Assembly (NCBI GenBank): GCA_001916965.1
Contig: MNTL01000066.1
Location: 1-41,486 of the forward strand
Origin: Roseburia sp. CAG:10041_57
GTDB taxonomy: Bacteria > Bacillota > Clostridia > Lachnospirales > Lachnospiraceae
Direction: 5' to 3'
DNA: 41,486 nucleotides
In this document: piece after piece, positions 15,745-24,411 of the stretch
Numbering within the stretch: position 1 is the first letter of the stretch
Layout of the letters: every line of letters begins with the position of its first letter
The notes under the pieces: generated by a model
The model's database searches: none
Told to the model about the DNA's origin: nothing
The model's input: only the letters and a program-made list of their open reading frames with translations
Position numbers and translations under genes: made by a program

Positions 15745-17082
15745 ATGGAGTACAGAGCACATAACTATAAGGAAGCAGAGCAATATCTGAATGAAGTCCC
15801 CAGATTTACAACGAAGAATCCATTGGAAGAGACAAGGGGATTCTATCAGTATCTTCTATCGGCAGAGTCAGGAACCGGCTTGCAGGAGACACAGCTTGGC
15901 ATCATCATTCATGTTGCAGGAACCAATGGCAAGGGTTCTGTATGTGCTTATATGGATTCCATTTGCAGGGAAAGCGGATATCATACGGGATTATTTACCT
16001 CACCCCATCTGGTTACTACGAGAGAGCGGTTTCGGATTGATGGAGAGATGGTCAGTGAAGAGGAATTCGTGGAAGCTTTCAACTGGCTGGCAGAACAGAT
16101 TGACTGTTATCATAAACATAGGGAAAGTTATCAGCCCACTTATTTTGAACGGCTTTTCTTCATGATGCTGTGGCTTTTTACCAAAGTGGGTGTAGAAGTT
16201 ACGGTATTGGAGACCGGTCTGGGAGGAAGACTGGACACGACCAATGTGGTGGAGCATCCATCCCTGACCATGATTACGGAGATTGGCATGGACCACATGG
16301 CATATCTGGGAGATACGCTGGAGAAAATTGCGGGTGAGAAGGCGGGTATCATAAAATCCGGTGTACCCGTTGTCTATATCGACAAGCGGAAGGAGACTTC
16401 TGTCGTATTTGAGCAAAAGGCAGCAGAGGTTGGCGCAGAGTGCTTTAAAGTGTCGAAAAATGCATATAAAATTAATGGAATTCAAAAAAAATGCATTGAT
16501 TTTTCAGTGTGTAGTCGGTATTATGGTTATATTGGATTGCAGGCGCATACTACAGCCGCATATCAGGCTGAGAATGGGGCAATGGCAGTATGTGGGGCAG
16601 AGCTTCTAAAGAAAAAGGGAGCACTTGGAAAAATAAATCGGGAATCCATAATAAGAGGGATATACAATATGCGATGGGCAGGAAGAATGGAAGAAATCAG
16701 ACCGAATGTCTACATAGACGGTGCCCACAACGAGGATGGTATCAGAGCCTTTATTGAATCGGTGATGCTGATGCATGAACAATCCCCGGTTATTTTACTT
16801 TTTTCAGCCGTTAATGATAAGAGATATGACAGTATGATAGAGATGCTGACGGGAGTAGACTGTATTGACCAGTTCTGTATCACACAGATACCCGGCAGCA
16901 GAGGAGTTAGAATAGAAGAGCTTACACAGCAGTTTGCACAGCGTACAGACAAGCCGGTGCATGCCTTTGAGGATTTTAGGGATGCATATGACTTCTGTAG
17001 AAGGGCAAAGAAAGATGTGGGAACACTTTATATAGTAGGTTCCCTGTATCTTGCAGGGCTTGCGGAGGATATATTGCAATGA
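15745..17082 (+). CDS. folC: Folylpolyglutamate / dihydrofolate synthase (Mur ligase family)
   Basis: The product (445 residues) adds glutamate to folates in the cytoplasm. The ATP loop is GTNGKGS (Lys63), followed by the Mur-ligase signatures 'TVLETGLGGRLDTTNVV' and 'TEIGMDHMAYLGDTLEKIA', and a C-terminal domain with 'DGAHNEDGIRAF'. The start at 15745 is chosen because conserved sequence begins at 'MEYRAHNYKEAEQYL'; GGAAAGG lies 13 bases upstream, a long spacing, and an in-frame ATG at 15733 is possible. Its stop overlaps the start of a 48-aa ORF. Confidence 0.93.
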   Translation: MEYRAHNYKEAEQYLNEVPRFTTKNPLEETRGFYQYLLSAESGTGLQETQLGIIIHVAGTNGKGSVCAYMDSICRESGYHTGLFTSPHLVTTRERFRIDGEMVSEEEFVEAFNWLAEQIDCYHKHRESYQPTYFERLFFMMLWLFTKVGVEVTVLETGLGGRLDTTNVVEHPSLTMITEIGMDHMAYLGDTLEKIAGEKAGIIKSGVPVVYIDKRKETSVVFEQKAAEVGAECFKVSKNAYKINGIQKKCIDFSVCSRYYGYIGLQAHTTAAYQAENGAMAVCGAELLKKKGALGKINRESIIRGIYNMRWAGRMEEIRPNVYIDGAHNEDGIRAFIESVMLMHEQSPVILLFSAVNDKRYDSMIEMLTGVDCIDQFCITQIPGSRGVRIEELTQQFAQRTDKPVHAFEDFRDAYDFCRRAKKDVGTLYIVGSLYLAGLAEDILQ

Positions 17083-17225
17083 TTAATTTTGAAGAAGAGT
17101 TAAAAAAATTTCATCCCAGCTTAGAGGTTGAGGATGCTGAAGAGGCAATTTATAATCAGGATTTAACAGATATGGCAGATGTACTTGTAAAAATGGTAAA
17201 GGAAGCGAAGGAAGAAGAGGAGTAG
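17079..17225 (+). CDS. Small acidic protein, 48 aa, coupled to folC
   Basis: This ORF begins at an ATG that overlaps the folC stop (ATGA) and encodes 48 residues: 'MINFEEELKKFHPSLEVEDA' then a helix-forming stretch ending 'KMVKEAKEEEE'. It is strongly acidic, with no membrane segment. The overlapping start and the close downstream gene (14 bases) support it being real. I do not recognise it; function unknown. Confidence 0.6.
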   Translation: MINFEEELKKFHPSLEVEDAEEAIYNQDLTDMADVLVKMVKEAKEEEE

Positions 17226-17239
17226 AGGTACGATAGAAA

Positions 17240-18628
17240 ATGATATGCTATAACTGTGGATGCCGTTTATCGGAGAAGAATTTTTGTACCGGCTGCGGAG
17301 CTGATGTGACTTTATATAAGAAGATTATGTTTGCTTCCAACCGTTTCTATAATGAAGGTCTGGATAAAGCATCAGTCAGAGACTTGTCAGGTGCGATTAC
17401 CAGTCTTAGAGAGAGCTTGAAATTAAATAAAAACAATATCGAAGCCAGAAATCTTCTGGGACTTGTTTACTATGAGAGAGGCGAAGTGGTAGCTGCTCTC
17501 AGTGAATGGGTCATCAGTAAAAATATCAAAGAAGATAAGAATATAGCTGATGATTATATTAATATGATTCAGAATAATCCGGGCAGACTGGAAACCTTTA
17601 ACCAGACTGTGAAGAAATACAATCAGGCATTACTATATTGTCAGCAGGATAGTCTGGACCTGGCTGTGATCCAGTTAAAGAAAGTGTTGTCCATGAATCC
17701 GAGATTCCTGCAGGCACGCCAGCTGCTGTCTTTGTTGTATATCAACAATCAGGATTGGGACAAGGCGAAGAAAGAGCTGGATAAGTGCATTAAGATAGAT
17801 GCGAACAATACAATGACACTTCGCTATATAAAAGAAGTGGAATCCATGATGCCTTCAGAAGAGGAACGTGTCAAGAAGAAGAAAGAAGCCATTGTATATC
17901 AGAGTGGTAATGACACGGTGATTCAGCCGGTAGGAAAGAAGGAAATTGTAGGTTTCCAGACACTGCTTAACATTATAATCGGTGTTGTAATCGGTGTGGG
18001 AGTCGCATGGTATTTGGTAGTGCCGGCAAGAGTACAGCATGCACAGAGTCAGGTAAATGAACAGCTCAAGTCTGTCAGCGAACAGCTGGATGCCAAGACA
18101 GTGCAGGTAGATGAACTGACACAACAGATCAATGATCTGACGAAGGAAAAGGACAGCCTCAGCAGCAGTCTCAACGAAGCACAGGGAGTTAATGTGGCTG
18201 TAGAAGCCAATACTGATCTGATCGAAGCTGCCCTGATGTATATGAATAAGACAGCAGATGAGCAGACAATAGCAGAAGAACTGGAACTGATCGATCAGGA
18301 TTATCTGGATAGTGATGCAACAGAGAGCTTTAAGACGCTCTATCAGACGATTCTGGAAGCAGTGGGACCGGTTGTGGCAAAGAGCTATTACAATACAGGT
18401 TATGAAGCTTTCAGAACAGAAGAATATGATACGGCAATTGAGAATCTGGAGAAAGCATTCAAATATGATGCCACCAATGGAGAAGCGCTGTATAATCTGG
18501 CGCAGTCCTATAACAGAAGCGGAGACACAGACAAGGCTGTAGAGACATACAAGAAGGTAATAGAATTATTCCCGAACACGGAGAAAGCCAGAAAATCTGA
18601 GAATTATATCAAGGAATTGGAAGGCTGA
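17240..18628 (+). CDS. Zinc-ribbon, TPR and single-pass membrane protein
   Basis: This 462-residue protein starts with a zinc-ribbon ('MICYNCGCRLSEKNFCTGCG', Cys3/6 and Cys16/19), followed by TPR-like helices (about 30-200), a membrane helix (about 235-258, 'IIIGVVIGVGVAWYLVV'), a coiled-coil (about 262-315, rich in Gln, Ser and Leu) and a second TPR block at the C-terminus ('FKYDATNGEALYNLAQSYNR'). TPRs bind protein partners, so it looks like a scaffold with one set of repeats on each side of the membrane. No catalytic motif is visible. It ends before a strong terminator. Confidence 0.78.
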   Translation: MICYNCGCRLSEKNFCTGCGADVTLYKKIMFASNRFYNEGLDKASVRDLSGAITSLRESLKLNKNNIEARNLLGLVYYERGEVVAALSEWVISKNIKEDKNIADDYINMIQNNPGRLETFNQTVKKYNQALLYCQQDSLDLAVIQLKKVLSMNPRFLQARQLLSLLYINNQDWDKAKKELDKCIKIDANNTMTLRYIKEVESMMPSEEERVKKKKEAIVYQSGNDTVIQPVGKKEIVGFQTLLNIIIGVVIGVGVAWYLVVPARVQHAQSQVNEQLKSVSEQLDAKTVQVDELTQQINDLTKEKDSLSSSLNEAQGVNVAVEANTDLIEAALMYMNKTADEQTIAEELELIDQDYLDSDATESFKTLYQTILEAVGPVVAKSYYNTGYEAFRTEEYDTAIENLEKAFKYDATNGEALYNLAQSYNRSGDTDKAVETYKKVIELFPNTEKARKSENYIKELEG

Positions 18629-18660
18629 TCGACCACAGACAAATTCATAAGATACGTAAG

Positions 18661-18691
18661 AGGACATGCATAGAGGGTGCATGTCCTTTTT
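18661..18691 (+). terminator. Rho-independent terminator before spoIIA
   Basis: A perfect 10-bp stem (AGGACATGCA / TGCATGTCCT, loop of 7) is followed by five Ts. It ends the folC/TPR-protein transcript, so spoIIA must have its own promoter or depend on read-through. I could not identify a convincing SigH-type promoter in the short gap. Confidence 0.9.
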
Positions 18692-18748
18692 GTACGCCTT
18701 TTATGGAGAAAAGTGAAAAAAAGAGAGCAATGCCCGGGAGGTAGGAGT

Positions 18749-19054
18749 ATGGAACAATTTGCAGTGATTGACAATTATCTGTGTATTAAAATGCCACAGG
18801 AGGTAGATCATCATGGAGCAGCAGGAATCAGGGAGAATGCAGACAGGCTTCTGTTGAATGAGAAAGTACGAAATATCGTATTTGACTTTGAAGATACGAC
18901 ATTCATGGACAGTTCAGGAATCGGTATCATTATCGGCAGGTATCGTAAGATATCCTGCTTCGGGGGAAAGGTATATGCAATTCATGCAGATGAAAGAATC
19001 AGGAGAATCCTGAAGGCATCTGGCATGTCGTCTATTATTGAAGTATTGGCATAA
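18749..19054 (+). CDS. spoIIAA: Anti-sigma F factor antagonist SpoIIAA
   Basis: This STAS-domain protein of 101 residues binds SpoIIAB and releases sigma F in the forespore. The phosphorylation loop MDSSG is present (residues 53-57), with Ser56 in the position of the regulatory serine of B. subtilis SpoIIAA. A strong GGAGGTAGGAG ribosome site fixes the start at 18749; the longer in-frame ORF upstream is not conserved. It is the first gene of the spoIIA operon. Confidence 0.95.
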   Translation: MEQFAVIDNYLCIKMPQEVDHHGAAGIRENADRLLLNEKVRNIVFDFEDTTFMDSSGIGIIIGRYRKISCFGGKVYAIHADERIRRILKASGMSSIIEVLA

Positions 19055-19099
19055 TTGAGTGTGTGATGAGAAAGTTGACAGGGAGAAGAGGTTGAGAGG

Positions 19100-19561
19100 A
19101 TGAAGAAGGAAATTCGTTTGGAGTTTGATGCAATATCGGAGAATGAGGGATTGGCAAGAGTGGTGGTAGCAGCTTTTCTGACGCAGCTGGACCCTACTCT
19201 GGAGGAAGTGCAGGATGTGAAGACCGCAGTATCAGAGGCAGTAACGAATGCAATCGTGCATGGCTATGAAGAGCATGGAGGGAGAATTATATTGGAGGCT
19301 TCCCTGGAGAATGGTATATTGGAAGTTGTGATAACAGATAAAGGTGTGGGAATAGAGGATGTGGAAAGAGCCATGCAGCCCATGTTTACAACCAGAGCAG
19401 ACAGTGAACGAAGTGGCATGGGATTTGCTTTTATGGAAGCATTCATGGATCGGGTACAGGTTACAAGCTCTCCCGGAGAAGGAACGAGCGTACATATGTG
19501 GAAGGCTTTTAAAGGGGCGGTTCTGATGCAGGCGACCGTGTGGAAAAGTACACAGGTGTAG
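19100..19561 (+). CDS. spoIIAB: Anti-sigma F factor SpoIIAB (serine kinase)
   Basis: This 153-residue GHKL-type protein kinase holds sigma F inactive and phosphorylates SpoIIAA. The N-box 'EAVTNAIVHGYEEH', the G1 motif 'DKGVGIEDVE' and the ATP-lid/G2 motif 'RSGMGFAFMEAFMD' are all visible. It is a little longer than the B. subtilis protein (146), through a C-terminal tail after 'GTSVHMWK'. The gene lies 45 bases after spoIIAA and 3 bases before sigF. Confidence 0.95.
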   Translation: MKKEIRLEFDAISENEGLARVVVAAFLTQLDPTLEEVQDVKTAVSEAVTNAIVHGYEEHGGRIILEASLENGILEVVITDKGVGIEDVERAMQPMFTTRADSERSGMGFAFMEAFMDRVQVTSSPGEGTSVHMWKAFKGAVLMQATVWKSTQV

Positions 19562-19564
19562 GGA

Positions 19565-20305
19565 ATGGATGAGAAGGAGCTTTTCTTACAGGCACAGAAG
19601 GGAGACAAGGAAGCAAGAGAAGCACTTTTCGAGAAAAATGCAGGGTTGATACACCATGTGATAAAAAGATATACAGGAAGAGGGTATGAAACAGAAGATT
19701 TGTTTCAACTGGGAGCAATCGGTCTGCTCAAGGCAATTGAGAAGTTTGATACAGAATATGGCGTGTGTTTTTCTACATACGCAGTGCCTATGATAGCTGG
19801 CGAAGTGAGACGTTTTATGCGGGATGACGGCATGGTGAAGGTAAGCCGTGGAATCAAGGAGAATATATGGAAGCTCAACCGCACCAGAGAAGAACTCCAT
19901 AACAGGCTGGGCAGGGAGGTAACACTGAAGGAATTATCCCAGGCATCAGGAGTACCAATGGAAGATGTGGTACTGGCAATGGATGCAGGAAGAGAAGTGG
20001 AATCTATCTACAGGACGGTATATCAGTCTGATGGCAATGAAATCTATCTGCTTGACATGATCAAGGAAGGGCAGCAGGCAGGACACGGCTGCATCATGCA
20101 GGATGAGGGAGAAGGCGTGCTGGACCGGATGCTTCTGGAACAGCTTATGAACCAGCTGGATAAGAGAGAGAGGATGCTGATCCGTATGCGTTTTTATGAA
20201 AATAAGACGCAGATGCAGGTTGCCCAAAGTCTTGGAATGAGTCAGGTACAGGTAAGCAGACTGGAGAAGAAGGTTCTTATACGGATGAGGGAATGTATGA
20301 ATTAA
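19565..20305 (+). CDS. sigF: Sporulation sigma factor F
   Basis: This 246-residue sigma-70-family factor directs early forespore transcription. Region 2 contains 'RYTGRGYETEDLFQLGAIGL' and 'KFDTEYGVCFSTYAVPMIAG', region 3 follows 'KLNRTREELHNRLGREVTL', and region 4 ends with the HTH 'MQVAQSLGMSQVQVSRLEKK'. The length and order after spoIIAA-spoIIAB identify it as SigF, not SigG. Confidence 0.95.
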   Translation: MDEKELFLQAQKGDKEAREALFEKNAGLIHHVIKRYTGRGYETEDLFQLGAIGLLKAIEKFDTEYGVCFSTYAVPMIAGEVRRFMRDDGMVKVSRGIKENIWKLNRTREELHNRLGREVTLKELSQASGVPMEDVVLAMDAGREVESIYRTVYQSDGNEIYLLDMIKEGQQAGHGCIMQDEGEGVLDRMLLEQLMNQLDKRERMLIRMRFYENKTQMQVAQSLGMSQVQVSRLEKKVLIRMRECMN

Positions 20306-20318
20306 GAGGGAATAGGAC

Positions 20319-20346
20319 TAAAGTTTTAGAAAAAATCCGCCGATAT
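20319..20346 (+). promoter_or_regulatory. SigD (sigma-28) type promoter
   Basis: TAAA (20319-20322) and GCCGATAT (20339-20346) are separated by 16 bases, which fits the B. subtilis SigD consensus TAAA-N14-16-GCCGATAT with every listed base matching. It stands 67 bases upstream of the DUF6033-like start and in the gap after sigF. Confidence 0.75.
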
Positions 20347-20412
20347 ATAATGAAAGAAGGCATGGATGCCGGAAATAGCATGTAATGATGTATGGAAAGG
20401 TTGGGTTTAGAG

Positions 20413-21267
20413 ATGAATGGAATCAACTATAATACTTTATTAGGAAACACAGGCTTATTCTCACAGCAGACAAATACAGTTGCAGATGAGCTGAAATATA
20501 AAGGAACTTCCACAAAGGAGAAGACCACAGATAAGAAGCAGACCAATGCAGACCGTGATACAGTAGAGATCAATGGCGAAGCAGGACAGCTGCAGAAAGC
20601 CGGCTATGACAGACCTAAATGTACGGTAAGACAGCAGCAGACAAGCAAATATAAGGAAATTGATGAGAATGGAATCCAGGAAGGCGTACAGCTGAGTAGT
20701 GCAGCGAAGAATCTGTTAAAAGAGCTGCAGGAGAAATACTCCAATATGGAAATCTCAGTTGCAAACTGGTCCAGCGATGAAGAACAGGATTATTATGCAA
20801 GCAAATGCACCAAGGATTACAGTGTATTGATCTCCCCGGAAGCGCTTGAGCAGATGGCAGCAGATGAATCTGTAAGAGAAAAATATGAATCCATTCTGGA
20901 TGGAGCAGGTGAGAGCTCCAAGAAGATGCAGGAAGAACTGGGAGACGATGTGAAGAAGATTCAGAGCTTCACAATTACCATTGATAAGGATGGTAAAGTG
21001 TCTTATGCAGTGAAGCTGATTCAGGATTTTGCCAAACGTAACGAAAAGCGTACAGAGGAAGCCAAGAAAGCACAGCAGGCTAAGAAAGAAGAAGAGAAGA
21101 AAGCTGACAAGAAGAAGGAAGAAGAGAAAAAGGCAGAAACGATACAGGCTGATTCTATTGAGGATCTAATCGCTGCTATCAAAGCAAAGCTTCATCCGGA
21201 AGAAACAGCTGACACAACAGATACAGAAGAAAATACCACAGAACAGAATACAACTACAGAAGAATAA
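20413..21267 (+). CDS. DUF6033-like protein, Lys/Glu-rich
   Basis: The product (284 residues) resembles the DUF6033 family of Clostridia; no function is known to me. It has no signal peptide or membrane helix. A Thr/Lys-rich N-terminus (to about residue 60) is followed by a globular part ('LSSAAKNLLKELQEKYSNME' to 'DKDGKVSYAVKLIQDFAKR', residues about 95-220), then a highly charged Lys/Glu coiled-coil (about 220-255) and a Thr/Glu tail. The start is put at 20413 since GGAAAGG lies 12 bases before it; the in-frame ATG at 20392 overlaps that site. Upstream is a SigD-type promoter, so expression with motility genes is likely. Confidence 0.72.
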   Translation: MNGINYNTLLGNTGLFSQQTNTVADELKYKGTSTKEKTTDKKQTNADRDTVEINGEAGQLQKAGYDRPKCTVRQQQTSKYKEIDENGIQEGVQLSSAAKNLLKELQEKYSNMEISVANWSSDEEQDYYASKCTKDYSVLISPEALEQMAADESVREKYESILDGAGESSKKMQEELGDDVKKIQSFTITIDKDGKVSYAVKLIQDFAKRNEKRTEEAKKAQQAKKEEEKKADKKKEEEKKAETIQADSIEDLIAAIKAKLHPEETADTTDTEENTTEQNTTTEE

Positions 21268-21305
21268 AAAAAACAGGTCATGGAGTTTTTCCATGACCTG
21301 TTTTC
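21268..21305. terminator. Bidirectional terminator between convergent genes
   Basis: A 15-bp perfect stem (21270-21284 with 21290-21304) around CAGGTCATGGA has an A-run on the left and a T-run on the right. It can terminate the DUF6033-like gene and the leftward PHP gene. Confidence 0.9.
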
Positions 21306-21308
21306 TGT

Positions 21309-22097
21309 CTATAGAATTGTTTCTACATCAGGAATGAAGTGTTCCTGATTCTGTTCATCAAAAAGATAAACAGGCAAGGTGTTAGGGGCATCAGGTGTCA
21401 GAGTCAGTAAATCCTCTGGTACATGAAGGGAATAGCTCTTGCCTTCTTTAATGCGGTTGACATAATCAGCGGCAGAACGAAGTGGAGTATCAAAAGCAAC
21501 ACCGTAGAGGTTACCACTGTCGGTATGAGCTACCAGATGAATGTCAGAGCCTGCAGTCATGGGAATATGATGCTTGACTGCGTAGCGGTATGCCAGTCTG
21601 TCCTGATAGGAGGGATTGCCGGCATTGGCTACTTCAAAGGCATCACACTGAAAGGGATGCAGATCCACTCTGGAAAGATAATCTCTCTCTCGGAAAGGAT
21701 GAGCCTGCACTACCAGACCACCGTATTTGTGAATCTGTTCCAGATGGGTAATGTGATCCCAGGTCATTATTTCAGGATGAGCAAGCAGCCATGCCTTGTC
21801 CAGACCGTATACCAGAAATTCATCACCATCAAAGCGGCATTCCCATCCAAAGAAAACGGAAAGGCCCTGTTTATCTCCTTCTGCTTTGGCTCTTTCATAG
21901 GAGAGACAGTAACGGTTGACCCTTTCCTCCCAGGGAAGGGTATCAGGAATACAGGTATTGCCGTTAAAGAAGTGGTCTGTGACAAAGATGCCGCTGTAGC
22001 CAAGCTTCTTATAATAAGGAATATATTCTTCAGGCTCGCTGCGCCCACAGGCGCTGGCAACACATGAGTGTAAATGGGTTTCGTATATATATGGCAT
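21309..22097 (-). CDS. PHP-domain metal-dependent hydrolase
   Basis: This 262-residue protein has the PHP phosphoesterase fold. The metal-binding motifs are HxH ('THLHS', residues about 7-11), a middle 'VTDHFFNG', 'VQAHPFRE' and a late 'GSDIHLV'. The start is set at 22097 ('MPYIYETHLHS') after an AAGGAG site; the longer reading frame upstream runs through the promoter region and is not conserved. Related stand-alone PHP proteins act on phosphorylated small molecules (histidinol phosphate, nucleotides); the substrate here is unknown. Confidence 0.88.
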   Translation of the reverse strand: MPYIYETHLHSCVASACGRSEPEEYIPYYKKLGYSGIFVTDHFFNGNTCIPDTLPWEERVNRYCLSYERAKAEGDKQGLSVFFGWECRFDGDEFLVYGLDKAWLLAHPEIMTWDHITHLEQIHKYGGLVVQAHPFRERDYLSRVDLHPFQCDAFEVANAGNPSYQDRLAYRYAVKHHIPMTAGSDIHLVAHTDSGNLYGVAFDTPLRSAADYVNRIKEGKSYSLHVPEDLLTLTPDAPNTLPVYLFDEQNQEHFIPDVETIL

Positions 22098-22134
22098 ATA
22101 AATTCTCCTTGTTTGTTTAAATCTTAACAAGGCT

Positions 22135-22163
22135 ATTTTAGCATGCCATGATGTCTTTTTCAA
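22135..22163 (-). promoter_or_regulatory. Promoter of the PHP gene
   Basis: On the minus strand TTGAAA (22163-22158) and TAAAAT (22140-22135) are separated by 17 bases, ending 37 bases before the start codon. It is divergent from the promoter at 22177. Confidence 0.6.
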
Positions 22164-22176
22164 TGGGGTACGTACA

Positions 22177-22205
22177 TTGCAAACAATATGGAGGCATGAT
22201 AAGAT
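22177..22205 (+). promoter_or_regulatory. Promoter of the PLP decarboxylase-like gene
   Basis: TTGCAA (22177-22182) and TAAGAT (22200-22205) are separated by 17 bases, 39 bases before the ATG. No specific operator is visible between the two divergent promoters. Confidence 0.5.
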
Positions 22206-22244
22206 AGGAAAAACAGGACAGAAAAAAGAAACAGGAGTAAATAA

Positions 22245-23723
22245 ATGATGGATCAAAATAAGACCCCCCTGTTGGATGCAATAGGAGAGTTTATTCATAC
22301 GAAGCCGGCGTACTTTAGGATACCGGGACATAGATTACAGAAAGGAATCAGCAGCCGATGGACTGATAAGGTAGGTGAAGAAATCTTTGCCTATGATGTG
22401 ACAGAGACACCTTATACAGATGATCTGCATCAGGCGGAGGGTGCAATCAGGGAAGCACAGCAGCTGCTTGGGGAATTATATCATACTGACCGTAGTTTCT
22501 TTCTGGTGAATGGTTCCACCTGTGGGAATGAGGCAATGATTCTGGCGGGAGCATTGGAAGGACAGGAAATCATGATTGCCAGAAATGCCCATAAGTCAGC
22601 TATGATGGGATTGATTATGTCAGGAGCCAGACCTGTGTATGTGTCTCCCCAGGTATTAGGCGAATGGGGCATACAGGGCGGCATTACCCCAGAGGATGTG
22701 GAGTGTTGTTTCAAGGAGCATCCGGGATGCAGGGCTTTGTTCATGGTAAGTCCCAGCTATTATGGGATTACTTCAGACCTGAGGGCGATTGCCCAGGTAT
22801 GTCATGAGCATGGTGCAATGCTGCTGGTAGATGAGGCACATGGAGGCCATGTGTATTTCCATGAAGCATTGCCACAGGGGGCTATCGAACAGGGCGCAGA
22901 TATGTGTGTGCAGAGTATGCATAAGGTAACAGGAGCATTGACGCAAAGCTCCGTACTGCATGTACATTCCAGCCTGGTCGATATGGACAGGGTGACAAGT
23001 GCACTGCATATTGTACAGAGCACCAGCCCTAACTATCTGCTTATGACCTCTCTGGATTGTGCAAGATATGAGCTTGCCATGCATGGCAGGGAAATGATGC
23101 AGCAGGCCCTTGCTCTGGCGTCTTATGCCAGAGAGCAGATCAATAGGATTGCAGGCTTTGCATGCATGGGAACTGAAGTGGTAGGACAGGCTGGAATTGC
23201 AGGTCTTGATACGACCAGGCTTGTGATTACAGCAAAGAAGCTTGGATTGACAGGCTTTGATCTGGAAGAATGCCTTTTTCAGAAATATGCAGTCAATATG
23301 GAGCTGGCTGACTATGAGAATGTACTGGCAATCGTTACGTATGCCAATACAAGAGAAGAGATAGACCGCCTAATCAGTGCATGCCGCCGTATCAGTCAGG
23401 AACTATTAAGTGACACATGTGTCATAAATAGAAACTGGAAAGAGACACACAATCAGGAGATTCCATGTCAGCCACAACAGGTAATGACACCAAGACAGGC
23501 GTATTTTGCGCAGACGCAGAGAATCCCCTGGGAACAGGCGGTAGGAAGGATTGCAGGTGAGATGGTAGCACCATATCCGCCGGGAATTCCCATTCTGTAT
23601 GCAGGAGAGAGAATCACGCAGGAAGTGTGGGAGTATCTGGAGCGATTCAGACAGGATAGCAGACATATGCATGGAATAGAGGATGGACAGATTACGGTAA
23701 TGAAAGCAGTATCTGACGAATAG
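22245..23723 (+). CDS. Orn/Lys/Arg decarboxylase-family PLP enzyme
   Basis: This 492-residue protein is a fold-type I PLP enzyme of the Orn/Lys/Arg decarboxylase group without the N-terminal wing domain, as in Bacillus SpeA/YaaO. The PLP lysine is Lys227 in SMHKVTGALTQ, the PLP-anchoring Asp/His are in 'LVDEAHGGHVYFH', and the N-terminus 'HTKPAYFRIPGH' is typical. The C-terminal domain follows 'TPRQAYFAQ'. It would make a polyamine precursor such as agmatine or cadaverine, but the amino acid used cannot be read. Start ATGATG follows CAGGAG. Confidence 0.87.
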   Translation: MMDQNKTPLLDAIGEFIHTKPAYFRIPGHRLQKGISSRWTDKVGEEIFAYDVTETPYTDDLHQAEGAIREAQQLLGELYHTDRSFFLVNGSTCGNEAMILAGALEGQEIMIARNAHKSAMMGLIMSGARPVYVSPQVLGEWGIQGGITPEDVECCFKEHPGCRALFMVSPSYYGITSDLRAIAQVCHEHGAMLLVDEAHGGHVYFHEALPQGAIEQGADMCVQSMHKVTGALTQSSVLHVHSSLVDMDRVTSALHIVQSTSPNYLLMTSLDCARYELAMHGREMMQQALALASYAREQINRIAGFACMGTEVVGQAGIAGLDTTRLVITAKKLGLTGFDLEECLFQKYAVNMELADYENVLAIVTYANTREEIDRLISACRRISQELLSDTCVINRNWKETHNQEIPCQPQQVMTPRQAYFAQTQRIPWEQAVGRIAGEMVAPYPPGIPILYAGERITQEVWEYLERFRQDSRHMHGIEDGQITVMKAVSDE

Positions 23724-23781
23724 GAAAACTGCCAATGGAGATACTATCCTGTGAAAAAGAAAGAGAAAGCAGGTAGTAGCC

Positions 23782-24411
23782 ATGAGTAATGTGACATTAT
23801 ATATTCAGGCAAGGCGAAATGTAGAAGCACAGGAGGATGAAGTGCTTCTGGGAGACGCTGCCAGCATTTACTGTGAGGACAGTGCTATCCGTGCCAAAGC
23901 CAATGCCATGAGGATTCATAAGTTCCATGAAGGTGAGGACACAAGGGCAGTTATCAGTATGATGAAGATTATAGAGAAACTGACACAGATGTCACCTGGA
24001 ATTACAGTGGAGAGCATTGGTGAGAGTGCTATTGTAATGGAGAAAATACCGGAGAAGAAATACAAAGGGTCTATGGTAGTATGGAAGATTATTCTGGTGG
24101 CAGCAGTGAGCTTCTTTGGAACGGCTTTTACCATTATGGCGTATCATAATGACATTGGTATCTCCAATGTATTCATGAGAATCTACGAGATTGTGACAGG
24201 GAGGGAATCAGAGGGGTGTACCACTCTGGAAATTGCATATTCCATTGGACTGTGCCTGGGAATTATAGTATTCTATAATCATGTGGGCGGAAGACGCATT
24301 ACGGCCGATCCCACTCCACTGGAAGTAGAAATGCGCAATTATGAGAGAGATGTGAATACCACACTGGTTGAGACTGCAGAGCGGGAGGGAATGGAAGTTG
24401 ACGTGGATTAG
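23782..24411 (+). CDS. spoVAA: Stage V sporulation protein AA
   Basis: This 209-residue protein matches SpoVAA: an N-terminal cytosolic domain ('VTLYIQARRNVEAQEDEVLLGDA'-like start) and two membrane helices (about 98-122 and 150-170). SpoVA proteins handle dipicolinic acid uptake into the forespore and its release in germination. It begins 58 bases after the PLP gene and overlaps spoVAB. Confidence 0.88.
   Translation: MSNVTLYIQARRNVEAQEDEVLLGDAASIYCEDSAIRAKANAMRIHKFHEGEDTRAVISMMKIIEKLTQMSPGITVESIGESAIVMEKIPEKKYKGSMVVWKIILVAAVSFFGTAFTIMAYHNDIGISNVFMRIYEIVTGRESEGCTTLEIAYSIGLCLGIIVFYNHVGGRRITADPTPLEVEMRNYERDVNTTLVETAEREGMEVDVD

Noticed and set aside
22098..22331. Extension of the PHP protein by 78 residues upstream
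   Set aside because: The frame runs through the promoter of the gene, and the PHP fold begins at the ATG at 22097 with a good AAGGAG site.
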